From Chryseobacterium oranimense (GTDB lineage: Bacteria > Bacteroidota > Bacteroidia > Flavobacteriales > Weeksellaceae): 64,000 nt of DNA. Position numbers and translations under genes: made by a program. The stretch covers positions 1,178,001 through 1,242,000 of the forward strand of contig NZ_CP104203.1 of assembly GCF_025244725.1 (NCBI RefSeq), read 5' to 3'. Within the stretch, counting starts at the first letter, position 1. Every line of letters begins with the position of its first letter. Positions 17,393 through 25,311 of this stretch are shown in pieces. The notes beneath the pieces were generated by a model. It had not been told where the DNA came from. It worked only from the letters and a program-made list of their open reading frames with translations, and did no database searches.

Positions 17393-17490
17393 TTAAACAT
17401 TAAACATTAAACATTAAACATTAAACATTAAACATTAAACATTAAACATTAAACATTAAACATTAAACATTAAACATTAAACATTAAACA
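17393..17490. repeat. Perfect 14-copy heptamer tandem repeat (TTAAACA)n
   Basis: Exactly 98 bases made of fourteen identical TTAAACA units with no interruption. It lies between rpoD (147 bases upstream of its ATG) and the terminator of the S1/P1 nuclease gene. No spacers are present, so it is not a CRISPR array. A perfect short-unit array is expected to vary in copy number by slippage. Confidence 0.97.
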
Positions 17491-17492
17491 AA

Positions 17493-17516
17493 AAAGCGAA
17501 ACCGAAGTCCCGCTTT
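17493..17516 (-). terminator. S1/P1 nuclease terminator
   Basis: On the minus strand a 10-bp stem (17507-17516 with 17493-17502, two G-U pairs) closes a TTCG tetraloop and is followed by T-tract. It directly abuts the heptamer array. Confidence 0.8.
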
Positions 17517-17542
17517 ACTATTTTTCAATAAACTATCAACTA

Positions 17543-18334
17543 TTAAAACAAATCATTCAACAGTTTTGCCAGTCTCAGACCTCCGTAAAGAAGCTGTCTT
17601 TCCAGCGTATCATTGAATTTATACTGATAATCGTAGGATAATTTCGAATCGTTTGGCGTCTGAGCATAGATTTTATTGGCAATCTTATGGGAATCATATA
17701 ACCAGTCTTCAACAGTTCCGGCCTGGATCTGCTTTACTTCATCTTTGGATTTAATGTCTAAAAGACTTGCATACTCGGTATAGCTGTATTTCTGTGAATC
17801 TACTAATTTTCCGTCCCATACAGAGTGAAGGTTGGTTTTATCCCCGAAATAAGTGACATTGATTTTGTTTCCGCCAAGATCTTCTGCACGGCCTACATGT
17901 AGAGGCTGCGCAAGGTCTCCCATAATATGAATAAGGAAAATCAGTGCAATTTTTCTGTCCTTTTCAGAGGTTTTTTCATCTTTAATCTGGCTGGACAAAG
18001 TATTAACCTGAGTATAAAGACTAGGACCCGCCTGCATTTTCAGCTTCTGGTCAAATGCTTTAAAGTCTGCCTGTGGATCTACATTTACGTAATGCCATGA
18101 TGAAGCTTCTTTCCAGACACCGGTAGTATCCGATTTGATGAAATCCGGCCAGTTTGCCCAATACGCAAGGCGTTCTTTCCCCATTATTTTTCTTATTTCC
18201 CTTCTTGCCTTACCCGACAGGTGATTTTCTGCAATCTCTGCGATAATACGGTGCCCCGTCAATCCCCATGCATAAGAATAAAGTGAAGATGAAATGAATG
18301 CTAAAATCAGAATTTTAGAATAAATACTTTTCAT
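17543..18334 (-). CDS. S1/P1 nuclease family protein, exported
   Basis: A zinc-dependent single-strand nuclease/3'-nucleotidase-like enzyme of about 263 residues. The signal peptide ends ...LYSYA so that the mature protein begins with Trp (WGLTGHRIIAEIA), as this family requires because the N-terminal Trp binds zinc. Other ligands are visible: H in LTGH, D in WPDF, H in SWHYVN, H and D in LIHIMGD, H in PLHVG, and H/D in HSVWD. I chose ATG 18334 because a start at 18391 would lie in the promoter and mask the signal peptide. Likely scavenges nucleic acids or phosphate in the periplasm or outside the cell. Confidence 0.93.
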   Translation of the reverse strand: MKSIYSKILILAFISSSLYSYAWGLTGHRIIAEIAENHLSGKARREIRKIMGKERLAYWANWPDFIKSDTTGVWKEASSWHYVNVDPQADFKAFDQKLKMQAGPSLYTQVNTLSSQIKDEKTSEKDRKIALIFLIHIMGDLAQPLHVGRAEDLGGNKINVTYFGDKTNLHSVWDGKLVDSQKYSYTEYASLLDIKSKDEVKQIQAGTVEDWLYDSHKIANKIYAQTPNDSKLSYDYQYKFNDTLERQLLYGGLRLAKLLNDLF

Positions 18335-18357
18335 TATAAATAACATTTTACAAGCTG

Positions 18358-18391
18358 CAAAGATACGGACCGGTTTTTGAACCTGTACCAA
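18358..18391 (-). promoter_or_regulatory. Promoter of the S1/P1 nuclease gene
   Basis: Read on the minus strand, TTG (18389-18391) is followed after 23 bases by TATCTTTG (18358-18365), a full match to the Bacteroidota consensus. It places transcription start shortly before the ATG at 18334 and supports that start. Confidence 0.65.
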
Positions 18392-18708
18392 TTATGATCA
18401 ATTTCTTCCGCGATATATGTTAATAAAACTTAATCTAAATAAAAAGGACCTGGGGAAAATTTTCATGCAGTATTTAAAATAAGTGAAAAAATAATGTAAT
18501 ACTCTCCATATCAGATTATAATATTCATTTAGTCTGAGGGGATAAAACACCAGAAATGTAGCTGTTCACCGTATTTTTACGGAATTTGTCTCGGAATATT
18601 CCTTTTAATGTCAATAAATTAGTATTTTTAGAATAAAATTATAGCCAAATTATTTTTTCAAACTTATGAGATATATTATCTTTACAAGTCATAATCACAG
18701 CAAACACT
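18392..18708. other. Intergenic region between divergent nuclease and T6SS genes
   Basis: About 317 AT-rich bases with no credible gene. It holds a short hairpin (CCGTATTTTTACGG near 18570) and a near-consensus -7 box TATCTTTA near 18676 that could serve the T6SS operon; no convincing TTG accompanies it. I see nothing else. Confidence 0.5.
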
Positions 18709-19650
18709 ATGTATGAGAATAATATTGTAGACATGTATTACAATAAACTGCAGACCGACTTCAAAGCTGAAGCCGTAGCGGTAAATCTTTTGAAATACCA
18801 TCGTGCGGTAAGCAATATATTTATAGAGCGGATCGGGATCAATGATCGTGCTTACCTTAAGGATATCAAAAGTATTTCGAGCAGTTATTTAGGATTTGAT
18901 GAGGAAGTATTCACTATAGAAACCTACAGAGAAGGCATTTACGATTACCTTCCTGAAGGGCTGTTTCACCCGCCGTCTCTGGGAGCTTCAAGAAAGAATG
19001 TAGATTCTGTAGTCCGGGAAATCCGCAAGCAGAAAAGAGTAGAAGAGGATGCCCGGAAATTTTTCCGCCCTTTTGAGCTGGAAGTATTTTTTACCGAAAT
19101 CAGCTCCCTGCTTAAAGAATCTGAATTTGATATTTCAAGCGGTACAGATACCCTTTTGGAAACTGTAAGTGAGCTCTGGCCTCTTATAAAAATGCTTGAT
19201 CAGCAGAATGCTTATATTTTCATCTATATTTTACCTTTCTTTCATCAAATAAGAGGGGACAAAAGATGGTTTGAAAGATGCATGACAGCCTTTCTTCAGG
19301 TGCCGGTAGAAGTAACCTTTGCACCCAATATTATTGACAGGATAGAGAGGAATGACGATTCAATGCTGTTGGGAAATTCAAAATTAGGCGTTACCTATAT
19401 TCCCAGCGGAAGGCATATGGATGGGCAGCGCAACTGGGTAGTAAATATTGGTCCGATTCCTTATACGGATATGAAAAAATACATTTCCGGAAGCCCTTTC
19501 AGAAAGGTTTTGCAGGCTTTATATGATTATTTTCTCCCGGTAACGGTAGACGTGGAAGAAAATTTTATTACGGAAAAAGAAGAATACTCGTTCAGCCTGG
19601 AGGATGATGAAAGAAATGCCAGCCGCCTTGGATACTCTACATTCCTCTAA
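18709..19650 (+). CDS. tssG: Type VI secretion baseplate protein TssG-like (subtype iii)
   Basis: Length (313 residues) and the C-terminal pattern match TssG: 'LGNSKLGVTY' then 'GPIPYTDMKKYISG', a helix 'FRKVLQALYDYFLPVTVDVE', and the terminal 'ASRLGYSTFL', which parallels the LG...GP...F.PG...L...YV...L...LG...LGW.T.L pattern of canonical TssG. TssG links TssF and TssK in the wedge of the contractile baseplate. The two genes that follow (TssN, TssK) support the assignment to the Bacteroidota-specific T6SS subtype iii. Alternative: another baseplate component of the same system. Confidence 0.72.
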   Translation: MYENNIVDMYYNKLQTDFKAEAVAVNLLKYHRAVSNIFIERIGINDRAYLKDIKSISSSYLGFDEEVFTIETYREGIYDYLPEGLFHPPSLGASRKNVDSVVREIRKQKRVEEDARKFFRPFELEVFFTEISSLLKESEFDISSGTDTLLETVSELWPLIKMLDQQNAYIFIYILPFFHQIRGDKRWFERCMTAFLQVPVEVTFAPNIIDRIERNDDSMLLGNSKLGVTYIPSGRHMDGQRNWVVNIGPIPYTDMKKYISGSPFRKVLQALYDYFLPVTVDVEENFITEKEEYSFSLEDDERNASRLGYSTFL

Positions 19651-19704
19651 AATAATTTATTATATTTACACCTACCAACAAAGTATAAATTTGAAAAAAA
19701 ACTA

Positions 19705-20607
19705 ATGGAAATTTCTTCAGTAAAAGGTATTTTTTTAAGGTATATTTTAATGCCTTTAATCGCAGTGATCATGATGTTTATTCTGGGGATTATCAGAAGA
19801 AACAAGCCTGCGATCAAAATTAAGGTAATTATTATATATGTTCTTCTTTGCAGTTTATGTCTGGCTTTACCGGGAATCTTTGGTTTTGCAGGAAACCTTT
19901 TTAACCCGTACTGGTATCTTATTGCACAGGTGATTTATCTTATTTTTGGTATTATTCATGTGAACCTCCTGCACAGGTATTTCAGAAAGCATATTGATTC
20001 TGTAGGAATGAGCATCTTGTTTGAATCTATTCTTTCATTAACGTGTATTGCTTTTGGAGGATATTTATTTACCCTGATCTTTAACTGGATCAGCAAAGGA
20101 CAAGGATACGCGGTAATGGCTGCTACAAGCATGGTTATCTTTCTTGTTCCGATGGTTTTTTATTATTGCTATGTTCAGTTTATCAGCATTCCCTTTGATA
20201 TTTACAAAACATGGAGATACTCTCCGGACCAGAAGCTGCCGGATTTTGAAGGGGCAGATTTTGACAGATTGATGGTACTGAATGTCGAATTAAGCAAGAA
20301 CCTTGAAGACGCCAACAGATTCAGGATCAAAGCAAAGACACTTCCGACCGGAGTTACTTTTGGAGACTGGTTTTACAGGGTAGTAGACGATTACAACCAT
20401 AAAAACCCCAACTCTATCATTCACCTTTCGGATGTAGAAAAAGAACCTTATTACTGGATTTTTTACACCAAAAAATCGTTTTTCAGTTTTAGAAAGTATA
20501 TTGATTTCGACCAGGATATCTCTTCGAACAGCATTTCAGAAAATGAAGTGGTGATCTGCAAAAGAGTGATCCAGCATGAGGAAGAAGGAGTATTGAAAAA
20601 ATCATAA
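19705..20607 (+). CDS. tssN: TssN family type VI secretion membrane protein
   Basis: A 300-residue protein with about six hydrophobic segments in residues 1-165 and a soluble cytoplasmic C-terminal half with FGDWFYRVVDDYNHKNP. This layout, and its place between TssG-like and TssK-like genes, fits TssN, a membrane component specific to the Bacteroidota T6SS iii that helps replace the TssJLM complex of other types. It starts 54 bases after tssG on the same strand. Confidence 0.78.
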   Translation: MEISSVKGIFLRYILMPLIAVIMMFILGIIRRNKPAIKIKVIIIYVLLCSLCLALPGIFGFAGNLFNPYWYLIAQVIYLIFGIIHVNLLHRYFRKHIDSVGMSILFESILSLTCIAFGGYLFTLIFNWISKGQGYAVMAATSMVIFLVPMVFYYCYVQFISIPFDIYKTWRYSPDQKLPDFEGADFDRLMVLNVELSKNLEDANRFRIKAKTLPTGVTFGDWFYRVVDDYNHKNPNSIIHLSDVEKEPYYWIFYTKKSFFSFRKYIDFDQDISSNSISENEVVICKRVIQHEEEGVLKKS

Positions 20608-20634
20608 TCACAGAAAATTTAAAAAGTATTAACT

Positions 20635-21774
20635 ATGATACAGCCTATTAAGCATTTTGCGATCAACTGGGTAGACGGGATGAAAGTTTCCCAGAGACAC
20701 CTTAATGATCAGGATAATTTTTTAATTGACACGATCAGAGATTCCAGTTCACTTGGGATCACTACATATAACTACGGGCTTTTGCCTATTTCCAACGAGT
20801 TTACGGACAAAACAATTTTTGATGTTCATAATACTGCTACGAATGATGTACAGCTTGTCATCAAAAGATGCAGTGCCATTACCATGGCGGGTTACCGTAT
20901 AGATTTAAGCGACAGAAGAGTCAGTGTGAAATCTCTTGCAAAATCTATGAACGAAGAACAGGCAGATGGTGAATATTATATACTGATCTCAGTAAATCCT
21001 TTTGATAAAGTACCTTTCGGAGATATAGACCCTGAAGAAATTCCGCCGCGTCATCCCAATGCACAGCCGAACCACCATATTGAACTTCTTCCTGTTACTT
21101 CACTGAACAGCAGTTATTCCGGAGGAAATTATCTTATCATCGGGAAAGTTGATTTAAGAGCAAATATAGCGCAGGTAGATACCAATTTTATTCCTCCTTG
21201 TACGTCTATCCAGAGTCATCCTGCTTTACTGGATTACTACAGCAGCTATGCAAAATCTATTGGAAATCTGCAGCAGTATGCGTTCAAAATCATACAGAAA
21301 GCGTCTCATAAAAACCAGAATACAGCATTGGCACAAAACGTGAAATTTTTGTGTACTACCATGGTAAATACATTCGGGGATATGTATTTCCAGTTCAGAA
21401 ATATTATTCCTTGGCAGCCACCGGTATTTTTAATCGAGTCATTTGCCAAACTGGCTCTTCATCTTTACAATTCCACCCAGCTCCTGGTACCTGCAGAACT
21501 GGAAGAAATGCTGAATTATAGCCTGGAATGGAGTGAAATTACCCCTCATACTTTATTGAATCAGCTTTCTATTGTAGCGGAAACCAATTATGACCACCAT
21601 AATTGTGGAGAACCTTTATTATATATCCAGCAGATGCTGCGCAGCTTGGAAATTATTTTCTCTAAACTGAGCGAACTGGATTATATTGGTCAGAGAAAAG
21701 AAAACATTATTGTTAACGAGCAGGAAGTATCTTCAAATACCAATCCGAAAAGAGGTTGGAGTGTTTTAGATTAA
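20635..21774 (+). CDS. tssK: Type VI secretion baseplate protein TssK-like
   Basis: A 379-residue protein starting with KHFAINWVDGMKVSQRHLND, equivalent to the W-x-E-G-M-x-L-x-P-Q-H-x-x-Q signature of TssK. A beta-rich first half and helical second half agree with TssK, which joins the baseplate to the membrane complex. It begins 27 bases after tssN and ends the operon, followed by a terminator. TssB, TssC, TssF, TssH, Hcp and VgrG are not within the window. Confidence 0.85.
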   Translation: MIQPIKHFAINWVDGMKVSQRHLNDQDNFLIDTIRDSSSLGITTYNYGLLPISNEFTDKTIFDVHNTATNDVQLVIKRCSAITMAGYRIDLSDRRVSVKSLAKSMNEEQADGEYYILISVNPFDKVPFGDIDPEEIPPRHPNAQPNHHIELLPVTSLNSSYSGGNYLIIGKVDLRANIAQVDTNFIPPCTSIQSHPALLDYYSSYAKSIGNLQQYAFKIIQKASHKNQNTALAQNVKFLCTTMVNTFGDMYFQFRNIIPWQPPVFLIESFAKLALHLYNSTQLLVPAELEEMLNYSLEWSEITPHTLLNQLSIVAETNYDHHNCGEPLLYIQQMLRSLEIIFSKLSELDYIGQRKENIIVNEQEVSSNTNPKRGWSVLD

Positions 21775-21793
21775 TAAAATTTAAAAAAGATAT

Positions 21794-21822
21794 AATCCCG
21801 GATTTAAAATTTCGGGATTTTT
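21794..21822 (+). terminator. T6SS operon terminator
   Basis: Stem 21794-21802 with 21811-21819 (one G-U pair) and a T-tract follow tssK. Because the hairpin ends just before an ATG at 21824, it argues for the later start (21845) of the next gene. Confidence 0.8.
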
Positions 21823-21844
21823 TATGCATAAACATCAATTCCAA

Positions 21845-23017
21845 ATGAATAAAATAGATCTAAACACGATCAGAAAGGAGACGGACGGCTGTACTGATAA
21901 AATATTTTTGAACAGTGCAGGAGGATCATTAATGCCAAAAATCGTTGCTGAAACAATGATAAATCATATTGTTCTGGAGCAGCAACACGGTGCTTATGAA
22001 TCTGCAGGCAGGAAATCAGAACAGCTCAACCGGTTTTACGTTGAAGCAGCTGAACTGATTAATACCCAACCGGATAATATTGCTTTTACAGTAAGTTCTA
22101 CCGATGCTTATGCAAAGGCTTTATCCAGCATTGAATTCAGAGAGGGAGATGTGATCATTACTACCAATGATGATTATGTATCGAATCAGATGGCTTTCTT
22201 TTCACTACAGAAAAAGAGAGGAGTGAAGCTGATCAGGGCAAAAAATCTTTCCGATCATGAATTAGACCTTGAAGATCTTGAAAATCTGATCAAAAAATAT
22301 AATCCGAAACTTGTGGCAGTTACCCATATTCCAACCAATTCAGGATTGATTCAGAATGTGGAGGGAGTGGGAAAGATCTGCCGTCAATATGATGTATTGT
22401 ACCTTGTTGATGCCTGCCAGTCTGTTGGCCAGCTTGTGGTAGACGTTGAAAAGATAGGATGCGATTTCCTGACTGCTACAGGACGGAAATTTGTACGCGG
22501 GCCAAGGGGAACAGGGTTTTTATATGTTTCAGACAGGGTTTTGGAAAAAGATATGGCTCCGGTATTCTTAGATATGAATGGAGCACAATGGACAGGTTTT
22601 GACGATTATACCCTGCTTAAAACTGCAAAAAGATTTGAACTTTGGGAAACTTCCATCAGTTCATTTTTAGGATTGACAGAAGCTTTAAAATATGCGAATG
22701 AAATTGGCCTGCAGAATATTGAAAACTATAATAGAAAACTTGCAGAAAACTTAAGAGCGGGCCTTCAAAATAATGGTTTAAGGATATTGGATCAGGGGAA
22801 GAATTTATGCAGTATTGTAACTTTTGTTGCTCAGGATGGGAGTATTGAAAATATTTATAAAATACTGAAAGAGAATAATGTATATTTTTCAGTAAGTAAT
22901 AAAAGCAATGCTCTGATTGATTTTACATTGAAAGGTCTGGACAGGGCTATCCGTCTTTCACCGCACTATTTCAATACTTCTGAGGAAATCGAGAAGGTTT
23001 TGGAAATATTGAAATGA
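21845..23017 (+). CDS. Aminotransferase class V family PLP enzyme
   Basis: A fold-type I PLP enzyme of 390 residues related to cysteine desulfurases and isopenicillin-N epimerase-like proteins. Visible signatures: LNSAGGSLMPK near the start, HIPTNSGLIQNVEGVG near 155, DACQSVGQLVVDV with the Asp that contacts the pyridine nitrogen near 190, and the presumed Schiff-base lysine in TATGRKFVRGPRGTGFLYVS near 215. There is no cysteine in the usual desulfurase loop that I can identify, so desulfurase activity is uncertain. The ATG at 21824 lies on the edge of the preceding terminator, so 21845 is preferred. Substrate unknown. Confidence 0.82.
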   Translation: MNKIDLNTIRKETDGCTDKIFLNSAGGSLMPKIVAETMINHIVLEQQHGAYESAGRKSEQLNRFYVEAAELINTQPDNIAFTVSSTDAYAKALSSIEFREGDVIITTNDDYVSNQMAFFSLQKKRGVKLIRAKNLSDHELDLEDLENLIKKYNPKLVAVTHIPTNSGLIQNVEGVGKICRQYDVLYLVDACQSVGQLVVDVEKIGCDFLTATGRKFVRGPRGTGFLYVSDRVLEKDMAPVFLDMNGAQWTGFDDYTLLKTAKRFELWETSISSFLGLTEALKYANEIGLQNIENYNRKLAENLRAGLQNNGLRILDQGKNLCSIVTFVAQDGSIENIYKILKENNVYFSVSNKSNALIDFTLKGLDRAIRLSPHYFNTSEEIEKVLEILK

Positions 23018-23023
23018 TAGGTG

Positions 23024-23052
23024 CTGGTGGCTTCGGGAGCCTCAGCCACCAG
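23024..23052. repeat. Dispersed hairpin repeat, copy A
   Basis: Perfect 9-bp arms CTGGTGGCT / AGCCACCAG flank an 11-base loop containing a GAGCCTC core. It is the inverse orientation of copies B-D and lies six bases after the aminotransferase stop. Confidence 0.85.
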
Positions 23053-23103
23053 TTGTGGTCATAGTTTGTAAAAGCTATTATTAGTTGAAATAATTCAAAA
23101 AAG

Positions 23104-23131
23104 TAAGGATACAATTTCATGAGTATCCTTA
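23104..23131 (-). terminator. Hairpin terminator of the metallopeptidase gene
   Basis: Nine-base arms (23104-23112 and 23123-23131) with a ten-base loop; on the minus strand the stem is followed by CTTTTTTG. It lies between repeat copies A and B. Confidence 0.65.
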
Positions 23132-23156
23132 TCTGTTTTATACGCTTAACCTATCT

Positions 23157-23185
23157 ATGGTGGCTGAGGCTCTCGAAGCCACCAT
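23157..23185. repeat. Dispersed hairpin repeat, copy B
   Basis: Perfect 9-bp arms ATGGTGGCT / AGCCACCAT around loop GAGGCTCTCGA, 29 bases downstream (in gene direction) of the metallopeptidase stop. Confidence 0.85.
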
Positions 23186-23214
23186 GCTGTAACTTATTAT
23201 CCTGTTGACAAAAA

Positions 23215-24504
23215 CTATTTCTTTTCAGTTTTAAATGACACCTTGTATTCCTGCTCTGGAAAATAATAACCATCTTCAGATTTTGTTCCCCTGTCTGTAA
23301 CGTAAAAGTCGTATTCAGTGTCAGGTTTTAAATCAGCGGTTTCAAGGGTCAGGATAGTTTTTGTGTTGTCTAGACCTGCAATTTTTTTTAATGGAAAATG
23401 TTCTTTGCCAAATTTTGAAAAATTAATAGAAACGTTTTCATTCATTGGCTTTGAAAATACAATTTGGATCTGTTTTATTTTTGGATCTACGTTTTGGCTG
23501 TTATTTTCAAATTCGACAATCCGGATAATCTTTGGCTGATTGTTTTTATATGCAGATTTTAATTCCCTGATATTAGTGTTGTCTTCAAAGAAATTTGATT
23601 TTTCCAAGAATTGAAAAATTGCCTCTTCACTACTAAAATCCAATTCGATGATTTCTTTAATTGCCTCCTTCTTATTTTTTGAATTGTCATAATATTTCTT
23701 AGAAATAACATACCCTGCAAAATAGCCTAAATCGGGATTTTTACTCGTATTGCTATTGTAAAACCAATTTGCGAAATTACGGCTGAACATTTCATTTTTA
23801 AATTCAGATTTTACCTTATCGTAATTTTTAAACCCATAATCCATATATTGTGAAGAGAACTTTTTGTTCATCGTTAATTCTGCAATAAGATCACAGGAAC
23901 CTTCTTTTATGGCTTTGGACAATACGTTAATTTCACCATCTTTTTGAAAGGTATGAGCAAATTCGTGAATAGTGATGTGCTCTAATTGTGAACTATTGAT
24001 ATACAAAAACATTTTCTGAAGGTTTTCATTATCAAATTCCGAAACTACCGTATTTTTATCACCTACAATTTTTTCAATTCCCAAAAGCAAATCTTCATTA
24101 TGGGTGGTTCCGCCAGATTTTAAAGCTCCGATGGTATAATAGATATTTCCGGTTGAATTGTTGGGATAAAGCACTTTTAGTTTTTTCAGAGCTTTATTAA
24201 TTGAACTGATTTTTTTACTGTCAATCAAAGTATTTTTACGAATGGAATTCCAAAATTGAGGATATTTTTCAATGACGTTTAAATAATCGTCTTCATTAAA
24301 CTGTTTGATTTCCATGAAATTCTTTAATCCTTCCGTTTTTTTACTCAGAAAATAGGTTTCCAGAAGTTCTTTTTTATTGTTTTCTGTTTTCCGGATATTA
24401 TCATAAGCGGTCCAGAAGTTGTCGATATCAGAAGTAACTATTTTTTGAGCTTTTGTTGTATTGAAAAATGCCAGAATGATTGCTGTTGATAGAATTATTC
24501 TCAT
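23215..24504 (-). CDS. Exported zinc metallopeptidase-like protein with C-terminal Ig-like domain
   Basis: Signal peptide MRIILSTAIILAFFNTTKAQ, then a ~310-residue catalytic region with HEFAH (an HExxH zinc motif) inside ITIHEFAHTFQKDG, a downstream E in KEGSCDLIAEL that can be the third ligand, and GYFAGYVISKKYY, as seen in DUF2268-type peptidases. The last ~90 residues (PKIIRIVEFENNSQNVDPKI onward, with VFSKPMNENVS and LKPDTEYDFYVTD) read as a bacterial Ig-like domain. I chose ATG 24504; a start at 24567 would translate hairpin repeat C. Substrate unknown. Confidence 0.75.
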   Translation of the reverse strand: MRIILSTAIILAFFNTTKAQKIVTSDIDNFWTAYDNIRKTENNKKELLETYFLSKKTEGLKNFMEIKQFNEDDYLNVIEKYPQFWNSIRKNTLIDSKKISSINKALKKLKVLYPNNSTGNIYYTIGALKSGGTTHNEDLLLGIEKIVGDKNTVVSEFDNENLQKMFLYINSSQLEHITIHEFAHTFQKDGEINVLSKAIKEGSCDLIAELTMNKKFSSQYMDYGFKNYDKVKSEFKNEMFSRNFANWFYNSNTSKNPDLGYFAGYVISKKYYDNSKNKKEAIKEIIELDFSSEEAIFQFLEKSNFFEDNTNIRELKSAYKNNQPKIIRIVEFENNSQNVDPKIKQIQIVFSKPMNENVSINFSKFGKEHFPLKKIAGLDNTKTILTLETADLKPDTEYDFYVTDRGTKSEDGYYFPEQEYKVSFKTEKK

Positions 24505-24539
24505 TTGTTTTTTGCGTTGTTCTATAATGTATACTGCAT

Positions 24540-24566
24540 TGGTGGCTGAGGCTCTCGAAGCCACCA
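24540..24566. repeat. Dispersed hairpin repeat, copy C
   Basis: Eight-base arms TGGTGGCT / AGCCACCA around GAGGCTCTCGA, placed between the stop of the DtxR-type gene and the start of the metallopeptidase gene. Confidence 0.85.
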
Positions 24567-24572
24567 TCGTAT

Positions 24573-25226
24573 TTATTTCTTTACCAAAATTATTTCCGTA
24601 GCCTTTCTGCTGAGAACTTCTTTGGTATTTCCGATTTCTATAGTCATGGATTTGTCGAAATCTTCAATCTTAATAACTTTGATTTTGGTATTCAGAAGTA
24701 GGTTTCTTTCATTCAAATAGCTTAAAAAGCCATCATCTGAGAGGGTAACCGAAGCAAAAGTAACCGTTTCTCCAACTGTACAGGCGCTCAGTTTTTGCAG
24801 GTCCTGTGCAATAATGTTTCCATCTTTATCCGGAATAGGCTCTCCGTGAGGATCAAATTTAGGATGATCGAGAATTTCATCCATTTTATCAAAAAATATT
24901 TGGGAATGAACATGTTCCAGCTGTTCTGCAATTTCGTGGACATTTTCCCAGCCGAAGTTCATTTTTTTCACAAGGAACATCTCTGTCAGCCTGTGCTTAC
25001 GAACTACCAGTGCAGCTTCACGCTTGCCGGTTTCTGTAACTACCAGAGGTTTGTAGGTTTCGTAGACTACCCATTTCTTTTCAGCGAATTTCTTCATCAT
25101 ATTATTTACGCTGGGCATTTTTACGTTCAGAAATTTGCTGAGTTCATTGATCGTCACTTTCCCTTCATTGTCAACTAAATGAAACAAAGCCTTCAGATAA
25201 TTTTCTTCTGTTAATGTTGTTCTCAA
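24573..25226 (-). CDS. DtxR/MntR family metal-dependent regulator
   Basis: A 217-residue iron- or manganese-responsive repressor. The N-terminal winged helix reads LTEENYLKALFHL...INELSKFLNVKMPSVNNMMKKF; the dimerisation/metal domain contains RKHRLTEMFLVKKM, EIAEQLEHVHS and DHPKFDPHGEPIP with the H/E ligands of the family; the last ~70 residues look like an FeoA/SH3-type domain. Translation starts at a TTG (25226): there is no in-frame ATG or GTG before the upstream stop. An inverted repeat overlaps its predicted promoter, suggesting autoregulation. No Mn or Fe transporter gene is adjacent. Confidence 0.9.
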   Translation of the reverse strand: MRTTLTEENYLKALFHLVDNEGKVTINELSKFLNVKMPSVNNMMKKFAEKKWVVYETYKPLVVTETGKREAALVVRKHRLTEMFLVKKMNFGWENVHEIAEQLEHVHSQIFFDKMDEILDHPKFDPHGEPIPDKDGNIIAQDLQKLSACTVGETVTFASVTLSDDGFLSYLNERNLLLNTKIKVIKIEDFDKSMTIEIGNTKEVLSRKATEIILVKK

Positions 25227-25228
25227 AA

Positions 25229-25258
25229 TGTTAGATGATTTTCATCACAAATCTAACA
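25229..25258 (-). promoter_or_regulatory. -7 box and candidate DtxR-type operator
   Basis: Eight-base perfect arms TGTTAGAT (25229-25236) and ATCTAACA (25251-25258) flank 14 bases. On the minus strand TAGATTTG (25248-25255) is a full match to the -7 consensus and overlaps one arm. No TTG is seen at the expected upstream distance, as at activator- or repressor-controlled promoters. Likely autoregulatory site. Confidence 0.5.
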
Positions 25259-25311
25259 AAATATTATGTAAAACCGGGTCTTGTTAGTTTAACTTTTTTT
25301 AATTTTACTCT

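Noticed and set aside
17393..17490. Heptamer array as a CRISPR array
   Set aside because: Units are contiguous with no spacers and only seven bases long, and no cas genes are nearby.
19686..19693. TAAATTTG as a promoter for tssN
   Set aside because: It has no TTG at the proper distance, lies in an AT-rich gap of an operon, and is best explained by chance.
24505..24567. N-terminal extension of the metallopeptidase starting at 24567
   Set aside because: The extra codons translate the dispersed hairpin repeat; the ATG at 24504 gives a clean signal peptide.
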